A stretch of 64,000 bases of DNA from Streptomyces violaceorubidus (GCF_000717995.1 NZ_JODM01000020.1:1-64000); one strand, 5' to 3'; numbered from the stretch's first letter, positions 1-9,216 are shown. Made by a program: numbers and translations. The notes: generated by a model not told the origin, from the letters alone.

Positions 1-195
1 GGGCAGGACCAGGCCGACCAGGCGCGCGCGCTCGCCCCGCAGCTGGGTGGGCCGCTCGTAGCCGAGGACGTCCAGGGCGCTCAGCACGGACTGCCGGGTC
101 GCCTCCGAGACCCCCGGCTTGCCGTTGAGCACCCGGCTGACCGTGGCCTCGCTGACCCCGACCTTCTTCGCCACCTGAGCAAGTCGTCGCGTCAC
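1..195 (-). CDS. malR: LacI-family regulator, MalR/Reg1-like, N-terminal fragment (runs off the left edge)
   Basis: Only the first 65 codons are in the window. Reading leftward from a GTG at 195, the protein opens with a LacI helix-turn-helix: LAQVAKKVGVSEATVSRVLN at residues 5-24, then GKPGVSEATR, and a hinge leading into ARLVGLVLP, the usual start of the sugar-binding domain. The wording is very like MalR/Reg1 of Streptomyces coelicolor and S. lividans, which represses maltose uptake and amylase genes. The nearby secreted alpha-amylase with TTGCA repeats upstream fits that role (inference). The effector domain is outside the window, so assignment as MalR rather than another LacI protein rests on the DNA-binding domain and context. 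No convincing ribosome site precedes the GTG, so the start is the best in-frame choice only. Confidence 0.72.
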   Translation of the reverse strand, partial: MTRRLAQVAKKVGVSEATVSRVLNGKPGVSEATRQSVLSALDVLGYERPTQLRGERARLVGLVLP

Positions 196-210
196 GCCCG
201 AAAGGCTAAC

Positions 211-232
211 GCAAACACCGCAAGCGGTTTGC
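211..232. promoter_or_regulatory. Inverted repeat upstream of the LacI-type gene, possible autoregulatory operator
   Basis: The arms GCAAAC and GTTTGC flank a CCGC-AA-GCGG core, giving a near-palindrome 16 bp before the regulator start and just past the stop of the next gene. LacI proteins commonly bind such sites in their own promoters. The 38-bp gap means the regulator promoter must overlap the end of the neighbouring gene. It could instead be a weak terminator for that gene. Confidence 0.4.
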
Positions 233-233
233 T

Positions 234-1178
234 TCAGTGCCACCGGATCCGGGCGGCGACCGGAAGGTGGTCGCTGTCGGTGGCGGGCAGGGCCCGGATG
301 GCGCTGACGGTTCCGGCGCGGGCCATCACCTGGTCGATCCGGGCCAGCGGGAACCGGGCCGGGAAGCTGAGGGCGAGCCCCCGCTCGGCCACGTTCAGCG
401 CGTCGGTCAGGGGACGCAGCGCCCGGTCGTCGACCGTGCCGTTGAGGTCGCCGAGCAGGACCACCCTGTGCAGCTCCTCCGCGGCGAGGGCGTCGCCCAG
501 CAGGGAGGCGCTCTCGTCGCGCCGGGACGACGCGAGGCCGCTCGTGCCCACCCGGACCGACGGCAGGTGGGCGACGTAGACGGCGACGTCACCGCGCGGC
601 GTGTGCGCCACGGTCCGCAGCCCCCGCTCCCACGCCTCCTCGATCCCCCGGGGCTTGATGTCGAGGGCGCGGGAGCCGCTGAGCGGATACTTCGACCAGA
701 GCCCGACGGTGCCCCGGACCGCCCGGTACGGATAGTCCGGGCCCAGGGTCCGCGCGTAGACCTCCAGCGCCGGCGGCACCAGCTCCTCCAACGCGACGAG
801 GTCGGGCTCGGCGCGGGCCAGGGCGCGCGCCGTGCCCGCGGGATCGGTGTTCTCGTCGCCGACGTTGTGCTGCACCACGACCAGGTCCTCGGAGCCGGGC
901 TCCGGCGCGGGCAGGAGCAGCCCGCCGAACAGGTACGTCCAGGCGGCCGCCGGCAGGAGCAGGGCGCCCAGCGCGAGCGCCGAGCGGCGCACCAGCGCCA
1001 GGACGAGCAGCACCACGACGACCGCGCCGAGCCACGGCAGGACGGACTCCAGCAGGCTCCCCAGCCCGCCGACCCCGTTGGGCACGGACCCGTGGAACGA
1101 CAGCAGGAGCGCGGTCACCACCGCCGCCCCGGCAAGTGCCCCACCCCGCCCTCGCGTCCAGGCGGTCCAGTCGGTCAT
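234..1178 (-). CDS. Membrane-anchored endonuclease/exonuclease/phosphatase-family protein
   Basis: The 314-residue protein has three hydrophobic segments (about 13-30, 45-64 and 68-90) followed by an extracytoplasmic-looking catalytic domain. EEP-superfamily signatures are visible in order: QHNV (103-106), EE (131-132), GDLN (243-246), DQ (282) and SDH (302-304). These are the metal-binding and catalytic positions of DNase I-like phosphodiesterases. The substrate cannot be read from sequence; nucleic acid, phosphoinositide or another phosphodiester are all possible. It lies between the LacI-type gene and the amylase, divergent from the amylase. The ATG at 1178 is the natural start because it leads directly into the first membrane segment. 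Confidence 0.82.
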   Translation of the reverse strand: MTDWTAWTRGRGGALAGAAVVTALLLSFHGSVPNGVGGLGSLLESVLPWLGAVVVVLLVLALVRRSALALGALLLPAAAWTYLFGGLLLPAPEPGSEDLVVVQHNVGDENTDPAGTARALARAEPDLVALEELVPPALEVYARTLGPDYPYRAVRGTVGLWSKYPLSGSRALDIKPRGIEEAWERGLRTVAHTPRGDVAVYVAHLPSVRVGTSGLASSRRDESASLLGDALAAEELHRVVLLGDLNGTVDDRALRPLTDALNVAERGLALSFPARFPLARIDQVMARAGTVSAIRALPATDSDHLPVAARIRWH

Positions 1179-1207
1179 CGCGCCTCGTCTCCTCGCCCTG
1201 GGTGGAA

Positions 1208-1369
1208 AATTGCAGAAATCCCTTGCAGTGCCCCGAAGTTGCCCGTGGGCGACGGTGTCGTGAAGGGGTTCGAAGGGACGTGTCCAGAGGGTTGACCGCA
1301 GTTGAACCCCGCCCTTACGGTCACGACCGCAACCTCTTGCAGTCTTCTTGCTGCAACGCGTTGCAAGCG
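1208..1369. promoter_or_regulatory. Amylase promoter/operator region with TTGCA repeats and a perfect 14-bp palindrome
   Basis: TTGCA-type motifs occur at 1210-1215, 1223-1228, 1336-1342 and 1347-1351, and a perfect palindrome TGCAACGCGTTGCA lies at 1352-1365, about 75 bp before the amylase start. Streptomyces amylase and mal promoters are known to carry clustered TTGCA direct and inverted repeats bound by MalR/Reg1. The CG-centred palindrome is the shape expected of a LacI-family operator. The leftmost pair lies nearer the divergent gene ending at 1178. No clear -10 hexamer could be chosen. Confidence 0.65.
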
Positions 1370-1438
1370 TGTGCCGACTCCCCGGACCACCCCCGGCACC
1401 GCACCACGGGACACCCGCATCCTCACACGGGAGGCTCC

Positions 1439-3163
1439 ATGCACCAGAACACCAGCACAGCGCGGACAGTCACCGCCACGGCGCTCGCCCTCACCGCCGG
1501 TGTGGCCGGCAGCCTCCTCGCCGCCGCGGCACCGGCCCAGGCGGCCCCGCCCGGGGACAAGGACGTCACCGCGGTGATGTTCGAGTGGAAGTTCACCTCC
1601 GTCGCCCGGGCGTGCACCGACACCCTCGGACCGGCCGGCTACGGCTTCGTCCAGGTCTCGCCGCCCCAGGAGCACATCCAGGGCGGACAGTGGTGGACCT
1701 CCTACCAGCCGGTGAGCTACCGGATCGCGGGCCGGCTCGGTGACCGCGCCCAGTTCAAGAGCATGGTCGACACCTGCCACGCGGCCGGCGTGAAGGTCGT
1801 CGCCGACTCGGTGGTCAACCACATGGCGGCCGGCGACGGCACGGGCACCGGCGGCTCCTCGTACACCAAGTACGACTATCCCGGCATCTATGCGAGGAAC
1901 GACCTCGACAACTGCACCTCGCAGATCAGCGACTACGGCGACCGCTTCAACGTCCAGGAATGCGAACTGGTCGGCCTCGCGGACCTGGACACCGGCGAGG
2001 ACCACGTACGGGGCAGGATCGCCGGTTACCTCAACGACCTGCTGTCCCTCGGCGTCGACGGCTTCCGCATCGACGCGGCCAAGCACATGGCCGCCGGTGA
2101 CCTCGCCGACATCAAGTCCCGGCTGAGCAATCCCGACGTGTACTGGAAGCACGAGGCCATCCACGGCGCCGGCGAGGCGGTCTCCCCGGCCGAGTACCTC
2201 GGCAGCGGCGACGTACAGGAGTTCCGCTACGCCCGCGACCTCAAGCGGGTCTTCAACGGCGAGAACCTCGCGTACCTCAAGAACTTCGGCGAGTCCTGGG
2301 GCTACATGCCCTCGGACAAGTCCGCGGTCTTCGTCGCCAACCACGACACCGAACGGGGCGGCGACACGCTCACCTACAAGGACGGCGCCGCCTACACGCT
2401 GGCGCACGTGTTCATGCTGGCCTGGCCGTACGGCAGTCCCGACGTCCACTCGGGATACGAGTTCACCGACCACGACGCCGGGCCGCCGAACGGCGGGCAG
2501 GTGAACGCCTGCTACAGCGACGGCTGGAAGTGCCAGCACGCCTGGCGCGAGATCTCCTCCATGGTCGGCTTCCGCAACGCCGCCCGCGGACAGGCCGTGA
2601 CCGACTGGTGGGACAACGGCGGCGACCGGATCGCCTTCGGCCGCGGCTCCAAGGCGTACGTCGCCATCAACCACGAGGGCTCCGCGCTGACCCGCACGTT
2701 CCAGACGTCGCTGCCCGCGGGTGACTACTGCGACGTCCAGTCGGGCAACGGCGTCACGATCGACGGGGCGGGCCGGTTCACCGCCACCCTGGCCGCCCAC
2801 ACGGCGGTGGCCCTGCACGTGGGCGCCCGCACCTGCGGCGGCGCGGGCGGACCCGGTGACCCCGACCCGGTCACCTCCGGCGTCTCCTTCGCGGTCGACG
2901 CCACCACCAGTTGGGGCCAGAACATCTACGTGACCGGCAACCGGCCCGAGCTCGGCAACTGGAACCCGGCAGGCGCCCTCGCGCTCGACCCGGCCGCCTA
3001 CCCGGTGTGGAAGCGCGACGTCGAACTCCCCCCGGGCACGGCCTTCGCGTACAAGTACCTGCGCAAGGACGCGGCGCGCAACGTCACCTGGGAGAGCGGC
3101 ACCAACCGCACCGCGACGGTGAACACCGCGAAAGTCAGCCTCGACGACACCTGGCGCAACTGA
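1439..3163 (+). CDS. Secreted alpha-amylase (GH13) with C-terminal starch-binding CBM20
   Basis: This 574-residue enzyme hydrolyses internal alpha-1,4 bonds of starch outside the cell. A Sec signal peptide ending near AAAPAQAA is followed by the GH13 barrel: nucleophile D212 in [10 protein letters not shown], acid/base E239 in KHEAIHG, and the NHD motif with D303. From about residue 480 a CBM20 starch-binding domain follows, recognisable by [18 protein letters not shown]. The ATG at 1439 is chosen over upstream in-frame starts because it has a GGGAGG site 6 bases upstream and begins the signal peptide. Expression is probably repressed by the MalR-like regulator through the TTGCA repeats (inference). 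Length and domain order match streptomycete amylases. Confidence 0.95.
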   Translation: MHQNTSTARTVTATALALTAGVAGSLLAAAAPAQAAPPGDKDVTAVMFEWKFTSVARACTDTLGPAGYGFVQVSPPQEHIQGGQWWTSYQPVSYRIAGRLGDRAQFKSMVDTCHAAGVKVVADSVVNHMAAGDGTGTGGSSYTKYDYPGIYARNDLDNCTSQISDYGDRFNVQECELVGLADLDTGEDHVRGRIAGYLNDLLSLGVDGFRIDAAKHMAAGDLADIKSRLSNPDVYWKHEAIHGAGEAVSPAEYLGSGDVQEFRYARDLKRVFNGENLAYLKNFGESWGYMPSDKSAVFVANHDTERGGDTLTYKDGAAYTLAHVFMLAWPYGSPDVHSGYEFTDHDAGPPNGGQVNACYSDGWKCQHAWREISSMVGFRNAARGQAVTDWWDNGGDRIAFGRGSKAYVAINHEGSALTRTFQTSLPAGDYCDVQSGNGVTIDGAGRFTATLAAHTAVALHVGARTCGGAGGPGDPDPVTSGVSFAVDATTSWGQNIYVTGNRPELGNWNPAGALALDPAAYPVWKRDVELPPGTAFAYKYLRKDAARNVTWESGTNRTATVNTAKVSLDDTWRN

Positions 3164-3343
3164 GCACCGCCCGACGAACGGTTGCGTGTGAGCAAGCTGA
3201 CACGCCCGGGGAGTCCGAGGTCGGCCGTTCGGGGGAAGGTAGTGTGTTCAAGGCTCGAACGGCCCACCGCGGGACCCGCGGTGTGACCACGGCGGCAGCC
3301 GTCCGTCTGAGCCGCCCGCACGCGACCTCTGAGAGTGGAGCTC

Positions 3344-4450
3344 ATGAACGTGTCGACCGGCGGCAGGCGGATGCTGGGCCGGGGCGCCACAACGGTCCTC
3401 GTCTGCGCCATCCTCCTGTCGCCCGGCCCCGGTTACGCGGCGCCGGGCGAACCCGACCCCCGGGGCGGCGAGTCGATCGAGGACATCCGCGCCGAACTGG
3501 ACGGCCTCTACCGCGAGGCGGAAGTGGCCACGGAGGCGTACAACGCCGCGAACGAGAAGGCGACCAAGCAGGAGAAGCGGCTGACGAGCCTCCGCAAGGA
3601 CCTGACCCGCGCCGAGAAGCGGGTGAAGAACCTGCGCGAACTGGCCGGCGCGGCCGCCCGCACCCAGTACCGCGGGGGCGACCTCGCCGCCACCGGTATC
3701 CAGTTGCTGCTCGGCGACCACCCGGAGCACGCCCTCGACGAGGCCTCCCAGGCCCGCCAGGCCATGCGCGGCCTGGTCAACGTCTCCGAGACCCAGAAGA
3801 GCGCCCGCGAGGCACTGAGCGAGCAGACCGAGGCCGCCACCAAGGAACTGCGGGACCTGAAGAGCAGCCGGGCGGACAAGGCCGCGGCGAAACAGAAGAT
3901 CGAGAAGAAGATCGCCACGGCCGAGCGGATCGAGGTGGGCCTGGAGGAGGAGCAGACCCGCAGGCTGGCCGAGCTGGAACGGGAGCGGGCCCGGCAGGCC
4001 GAGGCCCGCTGGACCGGCCCCGGCGGCTCCCCCGCGGGCTCGGGCAAGGGGAAGGGCAAGGGCAAGGGGTCGGCGCCGGGCGGCGGGACGCAGGCGAGCG
4101 GAGCGGCCGCGAAGGCCGTCGGCTTCGCGATGGCGCAGATCGGCAAACCGTACGTGTGGGGCGCCGTGGGCCCGTCGTCGTACGACTGCTCCGGACTTAC
4201 CTCCGCGGCCTGGGCGGCGGCCGGACACCCCATTCCCCGCACCTCGCAGGCGCAGTGGGGCGGCCTGACCCGCGTCAGCCTGTCCTCGGCCCGCCCCGGA
4301 GACCTGATCATCTACTACAACGACGCCACCCACGTGGGCATGTACATCGGAGGCGGGCAGATGGTCCACGCACCGCGGCCCGGCCGCAACGTCACGACCG
4401 CGCCGGCCGCCTCCATGCCCGTCCTCGGCGTCGTACGCCCCGGAGCCTGA
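3344..4450 (+). CDS. Secreted NlpC/P60 peptidoglycan hydrolase with N-terminal coiled coil
   Basis: The 368-residue protein begins with a signal peptide (to about residue 34), then a long Glu/Lys/Ala-rich coiled coil, a Gly-Lys-Ser linker, and an NlpC/P60 domain. The catalytic Cys is C282 in YDCSGLTSAAW, the His lies in HVGMYIGGG and the polar third residue region in MVHAPRPG. Enzymes of this design (RipA/CwlO type) cut the peptide stem of peptidoglycan, and the coiled coil often mediates autoinhibition or FtsEX-type activation (family knowledge). The start at 3344 follows a GAGAGTGGAG stretch; a GTG three codons earlier is an alternative. The downstream unknown gene begins only 4 bases after the stop, suggesting co-transcription. 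Confidence 0.9.
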   Translation: MNVSTGGRRMLGRGATTVLVCAILLSPGPGYAAPGEPDPRGGESIEDIRAELDGLYREAEVATEAYNAANEKATKQEKRLTSLRKDLTRAEKRVKNLRELAGAAARTQYRGGDLAATGIQLLLGDHPEHALDEASQARQAMRGLVNVSETQKSAREALSEQTEAATKELRDLKSSRADKAAAKQKIEKKIATAERIEVGLEEEQTRRLAELERERARQAEARWTGPGGSPAGSGKGKGKGKGSAPGGGTQASGAAAKAVGFAMAQIGKPYVWGAVGPSSYDCSGLTSAAWAAAGHPIPRTSQAQWGGLTRVSLSSARPGDLIIYYNDATHVGMYIGGGQMVHAPRPGRNVTTAPAASMPVLGVVRPGA

Positions 4451-4454
4451 GCGG

Positions 4455-5387
4455 ATGAACCACTCGCTGACCCCCCGTGAGAAGGGGAACCTGCCCGCCC
4501 TCGGCGCCCCGCCGCTGATCCGCCTCGACGCCTACGTGGCCGAGGACGGGTCGACGGTGGTCAACGGCCACCTGCTGGACATGGGCGGCACACGGCCGCC
4601 CAACGAGACCATCCTCGACGCCGTCGCCATGTTCGCCCGCACCCTCGGGGCACCGGTCGCGGCCACCGTCATCGACCGCACCGCGCAGCAGGTCGCGCGG
4701 CTGCGGGTGCATCCCGACGGCTCCAGCCGCACCATCGGCGAGGAGGAGGACCTGCCGCCCGGACGCGAGCGCACCGCCGCCGAGGAGGAGGCGTTCCCGC
4801 CGCTCGCCCGCGTCGAGCGGATCATCCAGCACGCGCAGCGCGAGGAACTGCACGCCGCGTTCGTCCTCGCCAGCGCGCTGCGCGAACACCTCACGCTGCG
4901 CCGGGGCGCCGAGGACGAACTGTCCCTGGAGGCCAGGGCGATCGAGGCGTACCTCGCCTATCTGCGCGGCGACCACATGCTCTCCACCGTCCTCGCGCTG
5001 ACCGTCGCCCGGATCCGCTGCCGCACCGACCTGAACCGGGCCGCCCCCGACGTGGCCCGCGCCACCGCCGCATGGCAGCGGTTGTGGGACGAGGGCCAGG
5101 TGGCCACCCGCGGGCAGGAACTGCTGCACATGTGGGAGCGGCTGTCCGAGGCGGGCCTGCTCCAGGAACCGTCCCACCACGCCATGGCCCAGGCCGTGCG
5201 GAGCCGGCTCGCCCAGGGCGGCCGTTCCGTACCCCCGCGAGCCGAGCCCGCGGCGCCGGCCCTGACCGCGGGCCCCGGCCCGGCCCCCACGCCCGTCGCC
5301 CCCGAGGACAAACCCCTCAAGCCCACCCGGCGCGGTCTGCGGCGCTTCACCCGACGGGCCGGCCGGACTCCGGAGCAGTCGTCCTGA
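4455..5387 (+). CDS. Hypothetical protein, 310 aa, downstream of the NlpC/P60 gene
   Basis: I do not recognise a family. The protein has no signal peptide or membrane segment. Residues 20-85 look like a compact alpha/beta unit (LIRLDAYVAEDGSTVVNGHL), residues 105-235 are strongly helical and alanine/leucine/arginine rich, resembling helical repeats, and the last 70 residues are a Pro/Ala-rich then Arg-rich basic tail (RRGLRRFTRRAGR). It starts 4 bases after the P60 stop codon and is probably translated from the same message. Its 3' end overlaps the convergent DUF3068 gene by 41 bp, so the basic tail is encoded opposite that gene's C-terminus. Codon usage is normal for the replicon and the frame is clearly coding. 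Confidence 0.75.
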   Translation: MNHSLTPREKGNLPALGAPPLIRLDAYVAEDGSTVVNGHLLDMGGTRPPNETILDAVAMFARTLGAPVAATVIDRTAQQVARLRVHPDGSSRTIGEEEDLPPGRERTAAEEEAFPPLARVERIIQHAQREELHAAFVLASALREHLTLRRGAEDELSLEARAIEAYLAYLRGDHMLSTVLALTVARIRCRTDLNRAAPDVARATAAWQRLWDEGQVATRGQELLHMWERLSEAGLLQEPSHHAMAQAVRSRLAQGGRSVPPRAEPAAPALTAGPGPAPTPVAPEDKPLKPTRRGLRRFTRRAGRTPEQSS

Positions 5388-6399
5388 GAGCCGGGGCGTC
5401 CGGGCTCCGGCGCCGCCGGGGCCTGAACGGGAGCAGGAGCAGGACGAGCGCGACGACGGCCAGGACGAGCGGGGCCCCGTCGGTGAGCAGGGTCAGCAGC
5501 AGGCCGGCCGAGGCCGCCGTGTCACCGAGGTCGCGCACGCTCTTCGGGGTGACCGCGAAGGAGAGCGCCGACACCGGCAGCAGGGCGGTCGGCTCACCGG
5601 CGACGGTCGTGGTCGCCACGATCTCCCGGTCCACCTTCTGGTCGACGGCGATGCCGGTCTGCCGGTCGATCTGCGCGACGAGGGTGGAGCGGCCCGTGTA
5701 GGCGAGGGGCACCGGATCCGGCAGGGCGGCGATCGCGCCGGGGGTGAGACGGGCCCGGGCGTCGGAGCCGAGGCTCGGCACCAGGGCCGCCAGCAGCCGC
5801 TTCGGCAGGGCGGCCGGGAGGGGCTTCAGCACCTCGGGGTCCTTGACCGGGGCCGAGACCTCGATCTCGTACACGTTCACGGCACGGTCCTCGCGCTCGG
5901 CGGTCCCGGTGAAGCGGACCGGCACGATCGAACGCGTCGTCGCGTCGTAGTACGTGTACGAGTCGTCCCGCGCCGCATCGGGCGGGAAGGCGGAACTCAG
6001 CGCGCCCCGCGAGGGCTCGACGGTCGTCCCGGCCGGTGGTGACGTGCCCCGTCTGCTCTCCCGGTCGACGGCGTACGTCTTCGCACTGGGCAGCGTCTGC
6101 CCGCCCACCCGGACGGTCGTCGTGTCCTCGAGCACGGCCGTGCCGCCGTGGGCGGACACCACCCTCACCCGCCGGTCGGCGGTGACGGGGACGTCGGACA
6201 CCAGCGCGTGTGCCGTGTCCCCGTTGCGCAGGGCCTCGCTGTCGAGCACGGTGGCCCGGCCGGAGTAGTGCACGGTCTGGTCGGCGTCGGCGGCCAGCTT
6301 CGTCGCGTTCGGGGCGACGACGAAGCGCAGGACCGCCGCGGCGGCGACCAGCACCGCGGCCAGGGTGACGAGCAGGACGGTCGAACGACGAGCGGCCAT
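5347..6399 (-). CDS. DUF3068 membrane protein
   Basis: The 350-residue protein has an N-terminal membrane anchor (RRSTVLLVTLAAVLVAAAAV), a large extracytoplasmic beta-rich domain (about 35-300) and a C-terminal membrane helix around 315-335 (PLVLAVVALVLLLLPF) followed by a basic tail. This two-anchor layout and segments such as YTGRSTLVAQIDRQTGIAVD match the actinobacterial DUF3068/PorA-family proteins, whose role in the envelope is not established. The ATG at 6399 is preferred because GAGGGAGGG lies just upstream; the longer upstream reading has no signal. It is oriented with the oxi/lcp genes but probably independent of them. Confidence 0.8.
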   Translation of the reverse strand: MAARRSTVLLVTLAAVLVAAAAVLRFVVAPNATKLAADADQTVHYSGRATVLDSEALRNGDTAHALVSDVPVTADRRVRVVSAHGGTAVLEDTTTVRVGGQTLPSAKTYAVDRESRRGTSPPAGTTVEPSRGALSSAFPPDAARDDSYTYYDATTRSIVPVRFTGTAEREDRAVNVYEIEVSAPVKDPEVLKPLPAALPKRLLAALVPSLGSDARARLTPGAIAALPDPVPLAYTGRSTLVAQIDRQTGIAVDQKVDREIVATTTVAGEPTALLPVSALSFAVTPKSVRDLGDTAASAGLLLTLLTDGAPLVLAVVALVLLLLPFRPRRRRSPDAPALRTTAPESGRPVG

Positions 6400-6412
6400 G
6401 GGGCCCTCCCTC

Positions 6413-6901
6413 TCAGTGGTGCGGACGCATGGTCTCGGCGCCGGCCCTGATCGCCTCGCGGATGCGGGGATAGGTGCCGCACCGGCAGATGTTGCGGATG
6501 CCGTCCAGGTCGGCATCGGTGATCGCGCGGCCCTCCTCCTGGACGCGTCGGACCAGGGCCACGGCGGTCATGATCTGGCCGGGCTGGCAGTAGCCGCACT
6601 GGGCCACGTCCAGGTCGATCCAGGCCTGCTGCATCGGGTGCAGTTCGGCGCTCACGGTGGCCGGGAGCCCCTCGATGGTGGTGACCTCGTCGGAGGGCCG
6701 CAGATCCTTCACGGGGAGGGAGCAGGGGTTGGCCGCCCTGCCGTTGAGGTGACTCGTACAGGCCTTGCAGACGTTGATGCCGCAGCCGTACTTCGGCCCG
6801 GTGACGCCGAGGACGTCGCGCAGGACCCACAGCAGCCGCTCGTCGTCCGCGACGTCGACGATGACCTGCTCGCCGTTGAGGCGGAAGGTGTGCTCGGGCA
6901 C
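6413..6901 (-). CDS. oxiA: 2Fe-2S small subunit of a molybdenum hydroxylase (oxiA-like)
   Basis: The 162-residue protein carries both [2Fe-2S] clusters of the xanthine oxidase/isoquinoline 1-oxidoreductase small subunit: a plant-ferredoxin set in YGCGINVCKACTSH with a later NPC, and the C-terminal set QCGYCQPGQ and CRCGTYPRI. It would pass electrons from a molybdopterin large subunit. It lies directly downstream of a broken large-subunit gene and of lcp. In Streptomyces sp. K30 the genes oxiA and oxiB, encoding such a hydroxylase, sit beside lcp and are proposed to oxidise aldehydes from rubber cleavage (established for K30). This copy looks intact, but its partner is deleted, so it probably has no catalytic function here (inference). 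Confidence 0.82.
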   Translation of the reverse strand: MPEHTFRLNGEQVIVDVADDERLLWVLRDVLGVTGPKYGCGINVCKACTSHLNGRAANPCSLPVKDLRPSDEVTTIEGLPATVSAELHPMQQAWIDLDVAQCGYCQPGQIMTAVALVRRVQEEGRAITDADLDGIRNICRCGTYPRIREAIRAGAETMRPHH

Positions 6902-6928
6902 GGGAACTCCCAGTGCTGTCGGGGTGGT

Positions 6929-7770
6929 TCAGCGGACGTGGTCCAGGCCGTCGGTGGGCGAGGCGGGGACGGGCGGGACGGTGGGCTTGGGCGAGAAGGA
7001 GAGGGCGCCGTGGTTGACGGGGAAGACGGTGGGCGTGGTGCCGGTATGAACCTCTTGCGACCGGTGACGGCCGCGTGCGCGTCGACCCGGCCGTGCGGGG
7101 CACCGACGACGGTGAACCTCTCCCGTGGCTTGAGGGCGACGGACACCTGCTCGGTCCGGGTGGCCGCCGCCTTCGCCGACAGCTCCCCGATTCCCGCGCT
7201 CCGGCCACCCGGACCCGTGACGAGGCCCGCGCTCCAGTCCAGCTCGGGGACGGCGAGTCCCCACTCGGCCGCCGCTGCCCCGAGCAGCCGGTGGCGGGCG
7301 ACGGCGGCGGCGGTGCGGATCGGGGTGTAGGTCGAGAAGGTCGTGTTCGAACCTCCGGTGAGCTGGTTGAAGAGCAGCTCCGGCCGTGCGTCGGCCAGAG
7401 TGATGTGCACCCGCGGGAGCGGGATGCCGAGTTCCTCGGCGATCAGCATGGCCGTCGACGTGGTGATGCCCTGCCCCACCTCGGTCCGCGGCAACGCGAA
7501 GGACACGGTGCCGTCCGGATTCACCTCGACGGTGATCAGACCGGAGGTCGGCAGGGCCGCCGCCGTCATCACGTCGTTGAGGTCCACCAGCTCCGTGATC
7601 TCCGGCGAGGGCAGGCCCGCCCGCGCCGGGGAGGCGGGGACCAGTTGGGCCGCCGTCATCAACGTCGGTGCGGCCAGTACGTATCCGAGGAACCGGCGTC
7701 TTCCCCACGGGGGCGGGCCGGAGCCAGGCGAAGGCGGCTGGGTCGTTTCCTCGTCGCGCGGTCTCGTCAT
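6929..7770 (-). pseudogene. oxiB: Molybdopterin large subunit (oxiB-like), internally deleted and out of frame
   Basis: The start (about 7770) encodes a Tat signal (GRRRFLGYVLAAP) and then about 230 residues of an isoquinoline-oxidoreductase/aldehyde-oxidase large subunit (EVGQGITTSTAMLIAEELGI, LTGGSNTTFSTYTPIRTAA) up to VTGRKRF. At about 7045-7052 the text jumps, in another reading frame, to TPTVFPVNHGALSFSPKP and SPTDGLDHVR, which look like the C-terminus of the same family. These subunits are normally over 700 residues, so roughly 450 residues are missing. In the original frame translation would run on into an unrelated proline/serine-rich tail. The gene is therefore non-functional. It sits between lcp and the oxiA-like gene, as expected of a rubber cluster. 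Confidence 0.82.
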
Positions 7771-7932
7771 CGTCCCGTCTCGGCTTCCGGTGGGCGGCTG
7801 CACGTGCTGTTCTCCGCGGCCGCGGAGGCGCGGAACGCAGGGGCCGGACGCGGGCGGTGGCGCGGAACCCCGGTGGTGACGGCGGGGTCCCGCGCTCCGG
7901 CGCTTCGTCGGTGCGTCGGTGCGGCGGGTGGC

Positions 7933-9155
7933 TCAGGACGGCCGGTTGGCGTCCGGGATCTCGATGCTGGGGCCTCGCCCCTCGGACAGGTAGAACAGCA
8001 CGAACTTCCGCAGGGCCTCCTCCACCGTCCAGGCCGCCTGCGGGATCAGGGGCAGTGGAATGAGCCCTTCGCGGAAGGCCACCAGCAGGGGCCACGCGGC
8101 GCTGATCAGCGGCTGCCAGAACGGCTCCTTGTCCAGCCCGATCAGGTCGCCGGTCCGGTTGCCCAGCGTGTACCGGGTGAAGCCGTTGATCAGGGGCCGG
8201 GTGAGCCCGGCGTCCAGCTCCGCGACGATGTCGAGGAGCACGTCGGTGAGTTCGACGCCCTCGGGTGTCGAGGCCAGGATGGGGTCGAGGACCTGCCGGG
8301 ACTGGGCGTTGGCCTCGTCCCAGGAGGCGGGGATGTACTCGTCCAGGACACCGAGCAGGTGGGCGGTGACCTGCCACACGTGCAGGTAGCCGGCCGACTC
8401 GGCGAGGGATGTCCGGACCCCCAGTCGATTAGCTTGCTCATGACAAATGTGGCCAGGCTGTGCCAGGTCACCATGATGTCGGCCTGGCTGATGGGGATCG
8501 TCTGCCCGCCACTGGTGCGGGACCAGCCCGGCGACTGGGGCAGCAGATGGCGGACGGCCGCGTGCACCAGCCGGGTCTTGACGGCGGTCACGACCATCCC
8601 GCCGGAGGGCTGGTAGGCGTCCAGGTCGCCGACGTCGTACCCGAGTTGCGCGGTCTTGGCGATGCGGTCCTTCATGTCCGCGCCGCCCTTCGAGTAGTAG
8701 ACGGCGCGTGCCTCGCGCGGGATGGCGGTGCTCATGAGCCCGCTGCCCAGGCCGTACAGCGCGCCGGTGTAGATGCCCTTCTTCGTGGTGAACCTGGCCG
8801 CGTCCGCGAGCTTGGCCCGGTCCGTCCAGGGCGGCAGTTGGCGGGCCCGCTCCATGAAGTCGCGCAGATCCGCGGGGAGGCCGTCCAGCAAGGGCTGGTC
8901 GTTGCGCGTCCACGTGCGCAGCGCGGCGTTGACCTTCGCCACCTCGCCGCGTTCGATCACGGCGGCGAGCACGGGGTCGGCCTCCTCGTCCCAGACCCAG
9001 TCTGGGTCGACCCCCGCCCCCTTGCCGGCCACCGAGCCGCTCGGCGCCCAGGTCCACAGGGACTTCGCCCGGGCCGGCGAGGCGGCGCCCAGTGCCCCCA
9101 GGGCCCCGAGCGCCCCTCCTGTGATCAGCATCCTTCGCCTGCTCAGATCGTCCAT
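7933..9155 (-). pseudogene. lcp: Latex clearing protein (rubber oxygenase Lcp), single-base frameshift
   Basis: Lcp is a secreted b-type cytochrome dioxygenase that cleaves poly(cis-1,4-isoprene). The first 246 codons run in one frame: a Tat signal (LSRRRMLITGG), then E148, R164, K167, T168 and H198 at the same numbers as the catalytic and heme-contact residues described for Lcp of Streptomyces sp. K30. After KLIDWG the reading frame is lost and the natural continuation VRTSLAESAGYLHVWQVTAH is in another frame to a stop at 7933. One extra base in the C run at 8418-8422 would restore a protein of about 407 residues. A real null mutation or a sequencing error in the homopolymer are both possible. 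The 321-residue truncated product would lack the native C-terminal third. Confidence 0.85.
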
Positions 9156-9216
9156 CGTCGCGTACTCCTCATCGGCGTTCTCCAGTGCTCCACGGGGGGT
9201 GATGCCGGGTTGATAC

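Noticed and set aside
3248..4369. Minus-strand frame opposite the NlpC/P60 gene
   Set aside because: Antisense of a gene with a clear catalytic Cys/His and signal peptide.
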